Of a stretch of 64,000 bases of DNA, positions 25,041 to 35,371 are shown in pieces. This DNA is from an uncultured Erysipelotrichaceae bacterium. GTDB taxonomy: Bacteria; Bacillota_I; Bacilli_A; RFN20; CAG-826. The stretch is taken from NCBI GenBank assembly GCA_902799855.1, contig CADCCA010000001.1, forward strand, positions 8,699 through 72,698, in the 5' to 3' direction. Position numbers and translations under genes: made by a program. Every line of letters starts with the position of its first letter. Position 1 is the stretch's first letter. The notes under the pieces are model-generated. The model worked only from the letters and a program-made list of their open reading frames with translations. It was not told the origin of the DNA and searched no databases.

Positions 25041-26585
25041 ATGGCAAGAGAAAAATACATCAAAAGAAACATAGATAAAACAATCGTTGATTGGTTTAAA
25101 GACACTAACAAAGTTTTAATGATTTTAGGCGCAAGACAAATTGGCAAAACAGAATCGGTTAAACATTTTCTAAAAAGTCAATTTAAAATAGAAGAAGACG
25201 AAAGACTACCAATCCTTAATATAGAAACCACCCCAGGAGTTAAAGAAGCAATTATTTCTGGAAAAGCGGAAGGTGGCTCTTCCTTTATAAGAAACTTATT
25301 CGCTAATGCAGGAGTATATGCTGATCTGGATATTTGCAAAGTAGTTTTTATTGATGAAATACAAGCTATCTCAAATTCCAAAAAGAATATGGCAAAAGAA
25401 GAAATAAAAGCAATTATGTCGAAACTAATGGAAGAAGATGAATTTCGTTTTATTTTTTCTGGTTCGCTTCTAGGCGCGAAAATAGGAAATTTGGAAGAAT
25501 TTACTAAAGAGTTGCCTGGCGGAATCACTCACTCAAGAATGTATCCAATTAATTTTGCGGAGTTCATTGAATACGCTGACGGAAATAGAGAAAGAATTGA
25601 AACTGTTAGGAATGAAATCTTTTCTTCAAAAACAATCGATGAAGATAATCACATCTATTTATTAAAAAAGTTCGCAGAATACTCCTTTGTCGGAGGCATG
25701 CCTAAATCCGTATTAGCATATTTTGATAATGATGGCTTTATGGTTTCAAACAGTATGGATGCCATCTCAACTTTAGTTGGTGATTATATTCAAGACACAG
25801 AAAAGTACTATGAAGATGAACTAAATGCCGATATTGGAATTAATATCTTTGAATATCTTTTATCTGGATTAAAAGAAAACGACAAGAAAAGATTGATGAA
25901 AAAGCTTAACGCTGACCCAGAAAGAATCTTGTATGAGTTCATAATTGATAGTGATGTTGGATTGTTGGTTAAGAATATTGAAGAATTAGCTCTTCCTATC
26001 AGCGAGCAAAAGGAACCAAAAACATATTTCAACGATGTTGGCTTTATGAGGCTTTTAATCAAGCGCAGCTTAGAAAAATACAAAAAGTTCGAAGATACCC
26101 CTAAAGGATTAAAAGATTACTTTGATGTTAGAAATCTTGATGATGTTAAAAATGATTTTCTGAATTTAGTGGATAATAACGGTGGCGCAAAAATGAATGG
26201 CGTCGGTCGAATATTTGAACAGATAATTGCTCAAGATATGAAATCCAACTCGTATTCGTTTGCCTATTCATATAAAAAGAAACCTATAGAAAGCGAATTA
26301 GAATTTATATTGATAGATGATTATTCCGCCGTTGAAGTAAAGTCTGGTGGATTTGAAGATTATCCGTCTTCTCTTGAATATGCCAAAACTGGTAAAAAAG
26401 TATTCTTCTTAACAATGCTTCCTTATTTAGGGGAATGTGAAACTAACTTTATTTTACTTCCAATCTATACTTTATGTTTAATCTCGCAAAAAGAATTATT
26501 AAGTGTCACTTTTGAAGAAGCTGGTAGTTACACCAAAGACCTATTGGAAAGTGGCAAATTACCAAACACCAAAGGATTCTGCTAG
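25041..26585 (+). CDS. AAA-family ATPase with DUF4143 domain, second of a pair (514 aa)
   Basis: Walker A GARQIGKT (residues 30-37), Walker B VVFIDEIQ (about 101-108) and sensor FSGSLLGAK mark a complete COG1373 ATPase. The C-terminal DUF4143 part has the nuclease-like AVEVKSGGFEDY segment near residue 435, where Glu and Lys sit as in restriction-endonuclease-like folds. It starts 6 bp after the first ATPase, whose end supplies a GGAG, so the two are co-expressed. Family members are common but poorly understood. The pairing here with a degenerate partner is the notable point. Confidence 0.8.
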   Translation: MAREKYIKRNIDKTIVDWFKDTNKVLMILGARQIGKTESVKHFLKSQFKIEEDERLPILNIETTPGVKEAIISGKAEGGSSFIRNLFANAGVYADLDICKVVFIDEIQAISNSKKNMAKEEIKAIMSKLMEEDEFRFIFSGSLLGAKIGNLEEFTKELPGGITHSRMYPINFAEFIEYADGNRERIETVRNEIFSSKTIDEDNHIYLLKKFAEYSFVGGMPKSVLAYFDNDGFMVSNSMDAISTLVGDYIQDTEKYYEDELNADIGINIFEYLLSGLKENDKKRLMKKLNADPERILYEFIIDSDVGLLVKNIEELALPISEQKEPKTYFNDVGFMRLLIKRSLEKYKKFEDTPKGLKDYFDVRNLDDVKNDFLNLVDNNGGAKMNGVGRIFEQIIAQDMKSNSYSFAYSYKKKPIESELEFILIDDYSAVEVKSGGFEDYPSSLEYAKTGKKVFFLTMLPYLGECETNFILLPIYTLCLISQKELLSVTFEEAGSYTKDLLESGKLPNTKGFC

Positions 26586-26647
26586 TCTTAAACATTTTTT
26601 CATTTTCTTTTTAGCAACTCTTTTTAACATAATCTTTTTATAAATAG

Positions 26648-26767
26648 ATGAAAATAAGCAATAGTACTTTAATACAATTCAAAAACGGAGAAAATGATGC
26701 AGTTGCCGAAGTGTATTTTGCTTTAAAACCTATTGTTTTTATTATTTCTTCTTATATGTCTAACTAA
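26648..26767 (+). pseudogene. Possible remnant of a sigma-factor N-terminus (39 codons)
   Basis: A short frame reads IQFKNGENDAVAEVYFALKP, which resembles region 2 of ECF or sigma-70 proteins, then stops. No continuation was found in the other frames. The surrounding 402 bases (26586-26987) otherwise hold only a terminator-like inverted repeat on the minus strand (AAACCTCCT 26825-26833 with AGGAGATTT 26848-26856). Weak call. Confidence 0.25.
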
Positions 26768-26987
26768 TGTAGATTTTTCAACTCACGATAGGCCACTGTA
26801 TATGCTGAGAAAAGTAAAAAAATAAAACCTCCTTTGTTGTTGCCTACAGGAGATTTAATTATAACTTATCAAACTAAAATCAACTTTTTGAGATAAAACG
26901 GAATTTAGTTTAAGAATTCACATTGCCATATTTTAATTGCATTTCAACTATCATTTATAATGCTTTTATTTTATAATATGGCTAGAT

Positions 26988-27971
26988 ATGAATGATATTT
27001 CTCCTTTTGACTTTAGTAAAGAATCTTTTAACGAACAAAGTAACATTTCATTTTGCTATTTAGAGGGAAAATGGGAACAAATAAGTATTAGCGATATTGA
27101 AAAATATAAAAAGATTAATCCCCAAGACTGGCAATTAGCGAGATTAAATTCAATAAATCACAAATATTTCGTCGCAATCCAAACAATCGCAAGACAAGAA
27201 GAGAGATATTTAAAAGAATGGATCGAACATCATCTAAACCTCGGAATCGATTTTATCTACATTTATGATAATAATGACGAAGATGGCCTAGATGATTTTT
27301 TAAAAAGTGTCTTAACCGAAGAAACTTACAACAAAATAGAAGTTATACCTTGGCACGAACCAATGGAACTTCAGCAATTTGCTGCTCTACAAGATTGTGT
27401 AGAAAAACACAAATTCGATATTAAATGGCTTTTAACTATAGATGTTGATGAATTTTTAGTATTAGAAATGTCCTTAAAAGATTTCTTAATGGAATTTGAA
27501 GACGCTTCCGAAATCTTTCTAAGTTGGGAAAGCTTTAACGCTAGTGGGCAGTTATATTATGAAGATAAGCCAGTAATGGAAAGATTTACCGAAACTTTTT
27601 ATTGCAAGGATGCAGGTGGTCAAGGCAAGATTTTCTTTAGACCAACACGATTGCTTCATTGGGGCATACATTCAGCTAGTTTGACCAAAGGAAAAACAGT
27701 TAATGTCCTACACAAAGAAATAGTGGCCCCTCAGCCATTTGCAAACATCTATCAAAAAGCGTGGATTAAACATTATTTCACAAAAAGCCTCGAAGAGTGG
27801 AACGAGAAGATTAGAAGAGGCTGCTGCGATTCTTTTGCCTGTCGCAAGTATTCTCTCTTTTTTGATGCGAATCCAAAAATGAAAAAATATTATGATCCAA
27901 ACGCCCAATTCATACAAAAGCACTCATTAGACCCAAAAGAAAATAATAATAAGGAGAACAAAAAGGAATGA
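26988..27971 (+). CDS. Glycosyltransferase, GT92/GT2-like (327 aa)
   Basis: FVAIQTIARQEERYLKEWIE and FIYIYDNNDEDGL match the GT92 (DUF23) and related GT-A transferases. TIDVDEFLVLE near residue 152 carries the metal-binding DxD. No membrane segment, so it acts in the cytoplasm on an unknown acceptor. It overlaps the next RHS gene by 4 nt (ATGA), so both are made together. That suggests modification of the toxin or of a surface glycan needed with it, which is inference. TATAAT (26972-26977) is 10 nt before the ATG and no ribosome site is seen. Confidence 0.82.
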   Translation: MNDISPFDFSKESFNEQSNISFCYLEGKWEQISISDIEKYKKINPQDWQLARLNSINHKYFVAIQTIARQEERYLKEWIEHHLNLGIDFIYIYDNNDEDGLDDFLKSVLTEETYNKIEVIPWHEPMELQQFAALQDCVEKHKFDIKWLLTIDVDEFLVLEMSLKDFLMEFEDASEIFLSWESFNASGQLYYEDKPVMERFTETFYCKDAGGQGKIFFRPTRLLHWGIHSASLTKGKTVNVLHKEIVAPQPFANIYQKAWIKHYFTKSLEEWNEKIRRGCCDSFACRKYSLFFDANPKMKKYYDPNAQFIQKHSLDPKENNNKENKKE

Positions 27972-30900
27972 AACCAGAAGCCGAATTAAAAAAACCAACA
28001 GAAATACCATCAAACAATAACGCCTATTGCAAAAGAAATTCTGATTTAGAAGATGTTGAAAAAAGAGATTTGTTTTCCAAAAATTTTAACTGCCATAATA
28101 GAGCCAGAAAAACAGTTCTATTTGGGTCTCCTATTCATTATTTAAATACAGCAACCAATAAATACGAAGATATCGATTTGTCTTTAAAAACAAACGAAGA
28201 TTCTGTCGTTAACGACACTAATGGCTTTAGAACGGTTTTTAATAAAAACGCAAAATCAAATTCCGTTTTTGAAATAAGCAAAAACAATTACACAGTATCC
28301 TTAAAACTAGTAAATCAAAATGGTGCAAAAGGTGAAGAAAAATCATATAACAAACAAGTAAGCGATGACTCCAAATTTATTGTTAAAGAAAACAATGATG
28401 TTAAATACAATTACAAAGTTCTTAATAACAAAGTCAAAGATGAAATAGTGATTAATAAAAAACAAGATGATTACAAATATGATTTTATTATTGAAGTTAA
28501 TAATTTAGAAGTGCAACTTGCCGATGATGGAATTATTAATTTGGTTGATATCGAGACAGGTAAAATCAAATTCTATATTCCTAGACCTTTTATGGTCGAT
28601 AATGACGGTAAGCAATCTAAGGATATTGACTGTTTAGTGACAAAAAACAGCGAATCGTCTTATTTGTTGTCTTTAATTCCAAATGCTGGATGGCTTAATG
28701 ATAAAGAATGTTCTTTTCCGGTTGTTATTGACCCAGAAATAGTGGAATACGATGACAACATCCCATTTACTATTAGAACTTATCATAAATCGTTCATTTA
28801 TAGTTCAGCTGGTACTGGTTACTTTTGGGAGTTAACATCTGATCAAACTTACTTGGACAGTAATTATAGACTCGAAATAATCCTAGACATAGATAGCCTT
28901 CATATACCAAGAAAAGACATTACATCGCTTATTTTAAATCTCACCCCTTTTAACGGCTCGGCCACTTTGTATATAAATGGGCGATTGTACAACTTTACTC
29001 AATATGGAATAGACCTAGCTCCTCTTCTCACATCTAATTCCAATTTCCATTTTATTATTGATATAGCGGAAGGCTCATATCTTTATGGCAATATTCATTC
29101 TTGGCCATATGATGGAGTTTATTTTGAAATAGAATACATTTTTGATGAATTTGGAAACACCAAAAAAGACATACAATTGGATGAAAGCATCATTTCGAGC
29201 ATCGAATTAGCAAATGGCGATTTAATGGCGACAATTGCTGATACAGTAGTTAAAACAGGAAATTTGTCTATACCAATTTTCCACAACTATCGTGTGAATG
29301 ATAATGACTTCAAGTGTGGCAAATACTTTATGCTTAACTTGCACCAAAAAATAAAGCAAGTAGGTGATAATTATTTTTATCTGAACCAAAATGGACAATA
29401 CGAAAGAATTGATGAAAAGTTCTATTACATTGGGAATGGTTGGTGTAGATATTACGTTCAAAAGAATCAATTGACACTTGATTCCAACCAAGAATTAGTG
29501 GTGGTCATCAATGGCGTTACTTATAAAGTTTATCGAGAACTCATTACTGATTCAGGATTATCTTTTTCTTCGCGATTAGAAAATGTTAATAGCATTAGAT
29601 ACATAGATCAAAGGATAGATGAAGAAAAAGAATTGCAAGACTACCTTGACAACTGTATATCCTCACTAAAATCTCTTAAATTATTCAATTATAATACTAA
29701 AACAAGGATAAGCTTCGGTTTGTCAATGTCTTATGAATATGACAATTTTTCATCTTTTTTAAGTATGACATCCTATTATATTTTGATAATGGATGAAGCC
29801 ACAATCCTTCAATACTTGTCATTACTAGAACAAATTGATTCGTTAAATATACAAATATCTGATTGCAATTATCGCTACAGCAAGATTGATAGTGATGATA
29901 CAGATCAAAGGCAAATTATAACAGACCAAATAATTCAATATAATGAGCAAATAACATTAATCAACAACCAATTGTCAAATATTGTGGATCAAGCAAAAAA
30001 ACAGAAAAGTCAAATAGAAAAACTATATTCAAACTATTTAACAAAAAGGAAAGAATATCAAGATTTGAGAAGATTATTACCATTGTGGGTTCTGGATAAT
30101 GGCTCCATAAAATATGGTTTTAATTATCTTGGGAATCTCTGTGCAATATTTAACGATAGTAACGACTATTTATCTATTATTTGGAAGTTAATGAATATCC
30201 AAGAAGAACAAAAGGAAATAATCGGGGAAGTTATTACCAATGATAAATCAGCCGTTTTTGAATATGATTATTATGGAAAGTTGCTTTCGATAAACAATGA
30301 TGGAAAAATAGTAAAATTCAACTATAACAACGATAAATTAGAAGGAATTTTTTACCCCAATTGTCAATTCGTTCGTTTCCTATATAAGTCAACGAATCTC
30401 TTAACTTCTATAGCAACATCCAATCAAAAAATATATGACTTCTCATACGATAATTTGGCAAGAGTTAATAACATAAGGACTAGTTCTTTTGTTAATACTC
30501 TTGACATATCATCTATCCGTGTTTTAAAAGAAACAAACTATTATTCAAATTTATCAAAATATCAAACAAGCAATATAAGCATTACATATCAAGATTGGAA
30601 AACAACTATATGCGATAATGACAAATATGCTTACTATTTCTTTGATAGCAATAGACATGTTTACATGTCATACTCTAGTTATAATAGTGTTTATGATAAT
30701 TTAAAATTATCATATTTGGACAAAGAATTCTGCTTAGTAAATATTTGCCCTAAAAAGACATGGCAGAGAGTCGATTCTGTATCAACGATGGACGCTGAAC
30801 TGCAAGATATTTTGGACGAAATGAATATTTCTTCTAATGCTTTGCCAAACATTTCATCTTTGACCAACGGGCAATATCCTAATTATGGTGAAGCAGATTA

Positions 30901-33805
30901 TGTCATTTCTTACTTAGACTACTTTAATAGAGTCATAGAAGAAAAGACAAATTGGCAAAAAATTGCCACAAATAAATATGTTAGAACAATAACTAATTAT
31001 TTTTACGGGGCGCAATATTACTTAAATCCTTGTATTAAAAAAACAATAACTCATTACGAAAGCTCAAACCCATCTAATTCTCAATCTATAATTGAAAAAT
31101 ATAAGGAAATTGAAGAATACGAATATGATGCTAATAGCAGGATAACGAAAACTAAACACTATGTTTTAGGAGAAGAATTAGTAAATGGAATTGATATATC
31201 AGAATTCGAATATGATAAAAAAGGAAATCAAATAATTAAAAGATCTTACAATACTTTAGATTCTGCTACTAAATTCTACGAAGAAAGTGAATACTTTGAT
31301 AATGGTTTATTGTCTAAAGCTTTTAGCGACACAAAAGAAAATGTAACTCATTATTCTTATGACAGTTCAGACAATTTAATATCTGAACTCCATACCGATG
31401 ATATAAAAGTATCTTATGGTTATGATCAATTAGGAGCATTAAACTCTATTTCGCAATCGACCGAAATAGGAGAACAGAATAAAGTTAACAGAGACAATTT
31501 GTTTGATTCAACTGTAACCATGTCTGATGGAAATAATCGTGTTTTGTTTGCTTACGACAAAAAAAGAAGAACCAAATCAATCAATCACAATGGTGTGGTT
31601 ACTTCTTTTACATATAGCGGCTCATCTTATGATGATACAAGTTATGTTTATCCTTCTAATACGTCAATCAACGGAGTTCAATTTTATGGCTATAGAGCAG
31701 ACAAAATTGTTACAACTGCGTATGGTATTTCTACGGAAACTTATTACGACAAAAAAGGACGTCTTTTTGAAATAAAAGAAGGGAATATAGATAAATATCG
31801 TGCAAATTATGATTCCGATTTATTACAAAAAGAGTTTGTTAGGAAAAATAACTCATCATCTACTGGTTTCTTTATCAATTACACATACGATTCCTATCGC
31901 CGTCCAATTGATATTGAGATCATGGATAATGGGAATATTTCTTTGACAGAAAATTATGGATATGATGATCATGGGAAAATTACTGGCAAAACATTAAATT
32001 TTTATGGCGGCGAATATGATTATTATTATTCTTATTCAGAGGATTCGCGTCATATTTTAAAGGCGATTTCTATCTTTGATGACTATGTGATTCATCCATT
32101 CATTGACGAAAATGCGCGATACACAGGAAGAGAAATATTTGATAGCAACAATAATCTGTTACAAAAAGAAAGAATAATTTATCGACAAATTGGTGAACGC
32201 TCTACTATTGTTCCTAGTAGTGTTTACTATGATTCTTTCAGCAGTGGGGTTAAAACATCTTCTACAAACATTAAATATAAATACGATTCATCCAATAAAA
32301 TTACTGAAATTCGAGAAAATGATGTTTTAGTTAACAAATATCAATACGACTCACTAAATCGCCTTATTAGAGAAGATAATAGAAAATTAAATAAATCGTT
32401 CTTCTTTACGTATGACAACAACGGCAATCTTTTATCAAAAAAAGAAACCAATTATACGCTGGCAAAAAAAGATGAAATATTATCATTTAACGATGAGATT
32501 GATTGTTTGTATGAGGGGGATAAATTGATCTCGTTTGATGGAGAATCAATCGTGTATGACCAATATAATAGGCCAACTAATTATCGTGGTAGTACGATGC
32601 TTTGGGATGGTAACAAGCTAGTTCAATTTGGCAATCTAACTTTTTCCTATGATGGTTTAGGCAGAAGAATATCTCAAGGATCAATTAATTATCTTTACGA
32701 TTCGAGCAATAAATTGATAGGGCAAAACAACCAGGGCAATGTTTTAATATTTGCTTATGACAATTCTGGAGTTACTGGTTTCAGATACAATGGTAGCGAA
32801 TATATTTATCAAAAGAATATTCAAGGAGATGTAATTAGCATTGTTTGTATTGATACCAACCAAAAGGTTGCTTCCTATGTATATGATGCTTGGGGAAATC
32901 ACATTGTTTTAGATGAGAGTGGAAATGTAATAACTAACCATTCCCATATAGGCTTTATTAATCCATTCAGATATCGTTCATACTATTTTGATGACGAGAC
33001 AGGTTTCTATTATTTAGAATCCCGTTATTATGACCCAAGAATTTGCAGATTCATTAGCATTGACGATATAAAATGTTTTAATCCCAATACCCCAAACGGA
33101 TTAAACATGTGGATTTATTGTCTGAACAACCCAATCTTATATATCGATAATTCTGGCCGCATGCCAGAATGGGCTTATTGGTTAATAGGTTTGGCCGTTA
33201 TTGCTGTTTTGGCCGTAGCCACTGTCTTCACAGCAGGTGCTGCTGGGGTAGGTGTTGGTGCTGCTTTTGCTGCAGGTTTTGCTGGCTATGCAATTGGATC
33301 TGGTGTTGCTGGTGCGGCTGTAACTATCGTTTCTTCTGCTTTTGCTGGTGCTGTCGTTGGAGCAGGGATTGGAATGATATCGGGCGCTATAATTGGTGGC
33401 TTAACAACGATGTCCTGGTCAGGTGTTTTGAGTGGCGCTTCACATGGTTTTATGTGGGGGTCTATTACAGGGGCGATTACTGGTGGTATTAAAGGGGCTA
33501 TCAATTATGCCACCTCTACACCTTTATATCGTTCAGTATCCAAAGATGAATTGAACGACATAAAAAAGTTTGGCTTTCGTTCAAACGGAAGAAGCGAAGG
33601 AAAATATTTTTGGGGAACAGAGTCTGGAGTTAACAAATACAGTGCGTGGGCCAACCAAACAGATGTTGTTGGAATAAGAGTTTCAAAAAGTTTTGTCAAT
33701 AACACTATTACATGTTGGTCTAACTTAGATGGTTATGGCAAAGCTTACTTTTTTTCAGACATTGAATATCTTTATAAAGTTTTGAAAGGACTTTGGTTTT
33801 TCTAG
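27968..33805 (+). CDS. RHS/YD-repeat polymorphic toxin with ART-like tip (1945 aa)
   Basis: Same architecture as the RHS gene at 9550: N-terminal part with FPVVIDP, a coiled-coil insertion near residues 610-700, many YD repeats (YGYDQLGALNSISQ, YKYDSSNKITEI), and the core NPFRYRSYYFDDETGFYYLE with RYYDPRICRFISIDD near residue 1664. The tip starts near 1727, with Gly/Ala-rich hydrophobic helices (to about 1840). It ends in a domain with LYRSVSKDELNDIKKFGFRS, GKYFWGTESGVNKYSAWA and GIRVSKSF, which resembles ADP-ribosyltransferase-like RHS tips. No signal peptide. AAGGAG sites upstream and a 4-nt overlap with the glycosyltransferase show an operon. The next gene is the likely antidote. Confidence 0.92.
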   Translation: MKPEAELKKPTEIPSNNNAYCKRNSDLEDVEKRDLFSKNFNCHNRARKTVLFGSPIHYLNTATNKYEDIDLSLKTNEDSVVNDTNGFRTVFNKNAKSNSVFEISKNNYTVSLKLVNQNGAKGEEKSYNKQVSDDSKFIVKENNDVKYNYKVLNNKVKDEIVINKKQDDYKYDFIIEVNNLEVQLADDGIINLVDIETGKIKFYIPRPFMVDNDGKQSKDIDCLVTKNSESSYLLSLIPNAGWLNDKECSFPVVIDPEIVEYDDNIPFTIRTYHKSFIYSSAGTGYFWELTSDQTYLDSNYRLEIILDIDSLHIPRKDITSLILNLTPFNGSATLYINGRLYNFTQYGIDLAPLLTSNSNFHFIIDIAEGSYLYGNIHSWPYDGVYFEIEYIFDEFGNTKKDIQLDESIISSIELANGDLMATIADTVVKTGNLSIPIFHNYRVNDNDFKCGKYFMLNLHQKIKQVGDNYFYLNQNGQYERIDEKFYYIGNGWCRYYVQKNQLTLDSNQELVVVINGVTYKVYRELITDSGLSFSSRLENVNSIRYIDQRIDEEKELQDYLDNCISSLKSLKLFNYNTKTRISFGLSMSYEYDNFSSFLSMTSYYILIMDEATILQYLSLLEQIDSLNIQISDCNYRYSKIDSDDTDQRQIITDQIIQYNEQITLINNQLSNIVDQAKKQKSQIEKLYSNYLTKRKEYQDLRRLLPLWVLDNGSIKYGFNYLGNLCAIFNDSNDYLSIIWKLMNIQEEQKEIIGEVITNDKSAVFEYDYYGKLLSINNDGKIVKFNYNNDKLEGIFYPNCQFVRFLYKSTNLLTSIATSNQKIYDFSYDNLARVNNIRTSSFVNTLDISSIRVLKETNYYSNLSKYQTSNISITYQDWKTTICDNDKYAYYFFDSNRHVYMSYSSYNSVYDNLKLSYLDKEFCLVNICPKKTWQRVDSVSTMDAELQDILDEMNISSNALPNISSLTNGQYPNYGEADYVISYLDYFNRVIEEKTNWQKIATNKYVRTITNYFYGAQYYLNPCIKKTITHYESSNPSNSQSIIEKYKEIEEYEYDANSRITKTKHYVLGEELVNGIDISEFEYDKKGNQIIKRSYNTLDSATKFYEESEYFDNGLLSKAFSDTKENVTHYSYDSSDNLISELHTDDIKVSYGYDQLGALNSISQSTEIGEQNKVNRDNLFDSTVTMSDGNNRVLFAYDKKRRTKSINHNGVVTSFTYSGSSYDDTSYVYPSNTSINGVQFYGYRADKIVTTAYGISTETYYDKKGRLFEIKEGNIDKYRANYDSDLLQKEFVRKNNSSSTGFFINYTYDSYRRPIDIEIMDNGNISLTENYGYDDHGKITGKTLNFYGGEYDYYYSYSEDSRHILKAISIFDDYVIHPFIDENARYTGREIFDSNNNLLQKERIIYRQIGERSTIVPSSVYYDSFSSGVKTSSTNIKYKYDSSNKITEIRENDVLVNKYQYDSLNRLIREDNRKLNKSFFFTYDNNGNLLSKKETNYTLAKKDEILSFNDEIDCLYEGDKLISFDGESIVYDQYNRPTNYRGSTMLWDGNKLVQFGNLTFSYDGLGRRISQGSINYLYDSSNKLIGQNNQGNVLIFAYDNSGVTGFRYNGSEYIYQKNIQGDVISIVCIDTNQKVASYVYDAWGNHIVLDESGNVITNHSHIGFINPFRYRSYYFDDETGFYYLESRYYDPRICRFISIDDIKCFNPNTPNGLNMWIYCLNNPILYIDNSGRMPEWAYWLIGLAVIAVLAVATVFTAGAAGVGVGAAFAAGFAGYAIGSGVAGAAVTIVSSAFAGAVVGAGIGMISGAIIGGLTTMSWSGVLSGASHGFMWGSITGAITGGIKGAINYATSTPLYRSVSKDELNDIKKFGFRSNGRSEGKYFWGTESGVNKYSAWANQTDVVGIRVSKSFVNNTITCWSNLDGYGKAYFFSDIEYLYKVLKGLWFF

Positions 33806-33806
33806 T

Positions 33807-34172
33807 ATGGATAATAACATATACATTGTTGATATTGTTTGGTTGCAAGATTATATAAAAAAAATACCTGAAGACACTAGCTTTCCAAATTTTGGAATGG
33901 TGATGGATGCCCCTTCTAGATATAAATCTTTTGCGGATGGTTGGAGTGTAATGATACAAATGATTCATATGACATCAATCAACGAAGGCAAAGCGTATTT
34001 ACGCTATTTTGCTTGGGATAGTATCCCAGAATTTACCTCAATAGGAATGAAAATAGTTTTAAGACAAGGTTTTGAAATTGTTGCAACAGGAACTATAGTT
34101 GGAATGGTTGAAGATTGTTTAGTTTTTAATCAGTTGGTTTCATGGAATCCCATTATTCCAAAAAAAGCTTAG
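33807..34172 (+). CDS. Putative immunity protein for the second RHS toxin (121 aa)
   Basis: It begins 1 nt after the RHS stop codon and encodes a small soluble protein not recognised by family (IYIVDIVWLQDYIKKIPED near the start). Position directly behind the toxin tip is the standard place of the immunity gene. A soluble protein fits a tip acting in the cytoplasm, as an ADP-ribosyltransferase would. Function inferred from context. Confidence 0.6.
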   Translation: MDNNIYIVDIVWLQDYIKKIPEDTSFPNFGMVMDAPSRYKSFADGWSVMIQMIHMTSINEGKAYLRYFAWDSIPEFTSIGMKIVLRQGFEIVATGTIVGMVEDCLVFNQLVSWNPIIPKKA

Positions 34173-34459
34173 ATATTAAAAACAAAACGGATTGGTGGAA
34201 GTATAAGCTCATATTAGGAAATTAATCAAAATTCAGTTGACGCCCTTTGTTTGTTTTATTTTTTTGCAAGTGCATATCAGTTTTTGATGGATAAAGTCCT
34301 TTACCAACTGGCTTTTATAATGTTTTAAAAACAGTATGCAGAAGGACTTAAAATATAGTTTTTCTAACTTTATAACAAAAAGAGCCACAATTGATGTGAC
34401 CCTGATTGTAATTATTTGTCGCGCTTCTTTTTGTCTTCTTCATACATATCCGCTATTGC
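34173..34459. other. Intergenic stretch with a minus-strand gene tail and terminator
   Basis: On the minus strand a short open tail ends at 34412 (RQAIADMYEEDKKKRDK then TAA) and is followed by a hairpin (34382-34403, GAGCCACA/TGTGACCC with wobble pairs) and a T-run, like the end of a lost gene. Nothing else was recognised. Confidence 0.35.
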
Positions 34460-34762
34460 TTGTCTATTTCTAGATTTAAAAATTCACAAGATTTTAATAA
34501 GATTGGATTCGAACTTTCTAAAGATAAAAAGGTCAAATGGCTTCCGGTGGGCTTTAAGAAAAATGGTGGTTATGAGAAATCATTAGACATCGTTAGGGCC
34601 TTTAAAATGTACTTCCAACATTACTGCGGTTGTCAATTCTCAATTAGAACCGCAGGTTCAGAGGCCACAAAGCGTTGCGAACTGACATTAAAAATAAATA
34701 CAATGGTTATACATCGACTTCATCTTCTTTGGAACAGAAGACTAGTTTTAGGCATTATTTAA
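34460..34762 (+). pseudogene. Doubtful ORF, possibly a gene fragment (100 codons)
   Basis: The frame opens with TTG without ribosome site and is not recognised. KKVKWLPVGFKKNGGYEKSL looks protein-like, but the C-terminal part does not. It lies between the tail of a lost minus-strand gene and a small membrane protein. It may be debris of an inserted element. Confidence 0.25.
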
Positions 34763-34814
34763 ATAGTACCTCTTACGTTGAAACAAACCATTGAACGAAT
34801 AGAGGCACTTTATA

Positions 34815-35264
34815 ATGATTTCGTCATTTAAAAACAAAGAATTACTGATTTCGTTTTTATTCTTCGTGATATCAATTTGGATAGCTACGTATATTTTTCT
34901 ACCATATTTTGCCATTGGTGGAATTGAATACTTAGCATATGATTTGAGCAATCCTGTCAACGTTATTTTGAATATAGTGATTCCATTAATGCTTTTTATC
35001 ATTGTTCTGTTTTTCGCAAACTATCTTTATAAAAAAGCATTGCCTAATCTCAATAATTTGGTTTTATGCATTATTCAAATTAGTATCGCTTTTCTGTTGA
35101 TACTGGCCTTAATAGTTTTTGGAATTATGGTGATTATTGTTTATTCGAATATTATTAATTGGGTCATTGGTTATATTGTAGCTTTCATGACTGTGATCAA
35201 TTTTCTTATTTGGTCGGTTGTCTCTTTTAAGAAAATCACAACATCAAAAAAAGAAAAATCTTAA
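34815..35264 (+). CDS. Small membrane protein with four predicted helices (149 aa)
   Basis: Hydrophobic segments near residues 10-30, 50-70, 85-110 and 112-135 (LLISFLFFVISIWIATYIFL, VILNIVIPLMLFIIVLFFA, FLLILALIVFGIMVIIVY) suggest four passes. The C-terminus is basic. Unknown function. The ATG overlaps a TATAAT-like string, but GAGG at 34802 could serve as ribosome site. It lies alone after the second RHS locus and could be an extra immunity-type gene. Confidence 0.55.
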   Translation: MISSFKNKELLISFLFFVISIWIATYIFLPYFAIGGIEYLAYDLSNPVNVILNIVIPLMLFIIVLFFANYLYKKALPNLNNLVLCIIQISIAFLLILALIVFGIMVIIVYSNIINWVIGYIVAFMTVINFLIWSVVSFKKITTSKKEKS

Positions 35265-35371
35265 TCCCTATTGTGTGTATCTCGTATAATAGTGCGATTA
35301 CTCCAAAAACAGCAAGAAATATATGTTATATAAGTAATTTTTATCGAAAAACTATATAAAATGTTAATGTT

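Noticed and set aside
33169..33492. Cys/Trp-rich 107-aa ORF
   Set aside because: It is a shadow of the Gly/Ala-rich tip of the RHS gene in another frame and has no ribosome site.
34460..34762. Confident protein-coding call
   Set aside because: No ATG, no ribosome site and no family match; kept only as a doubtful fragment.
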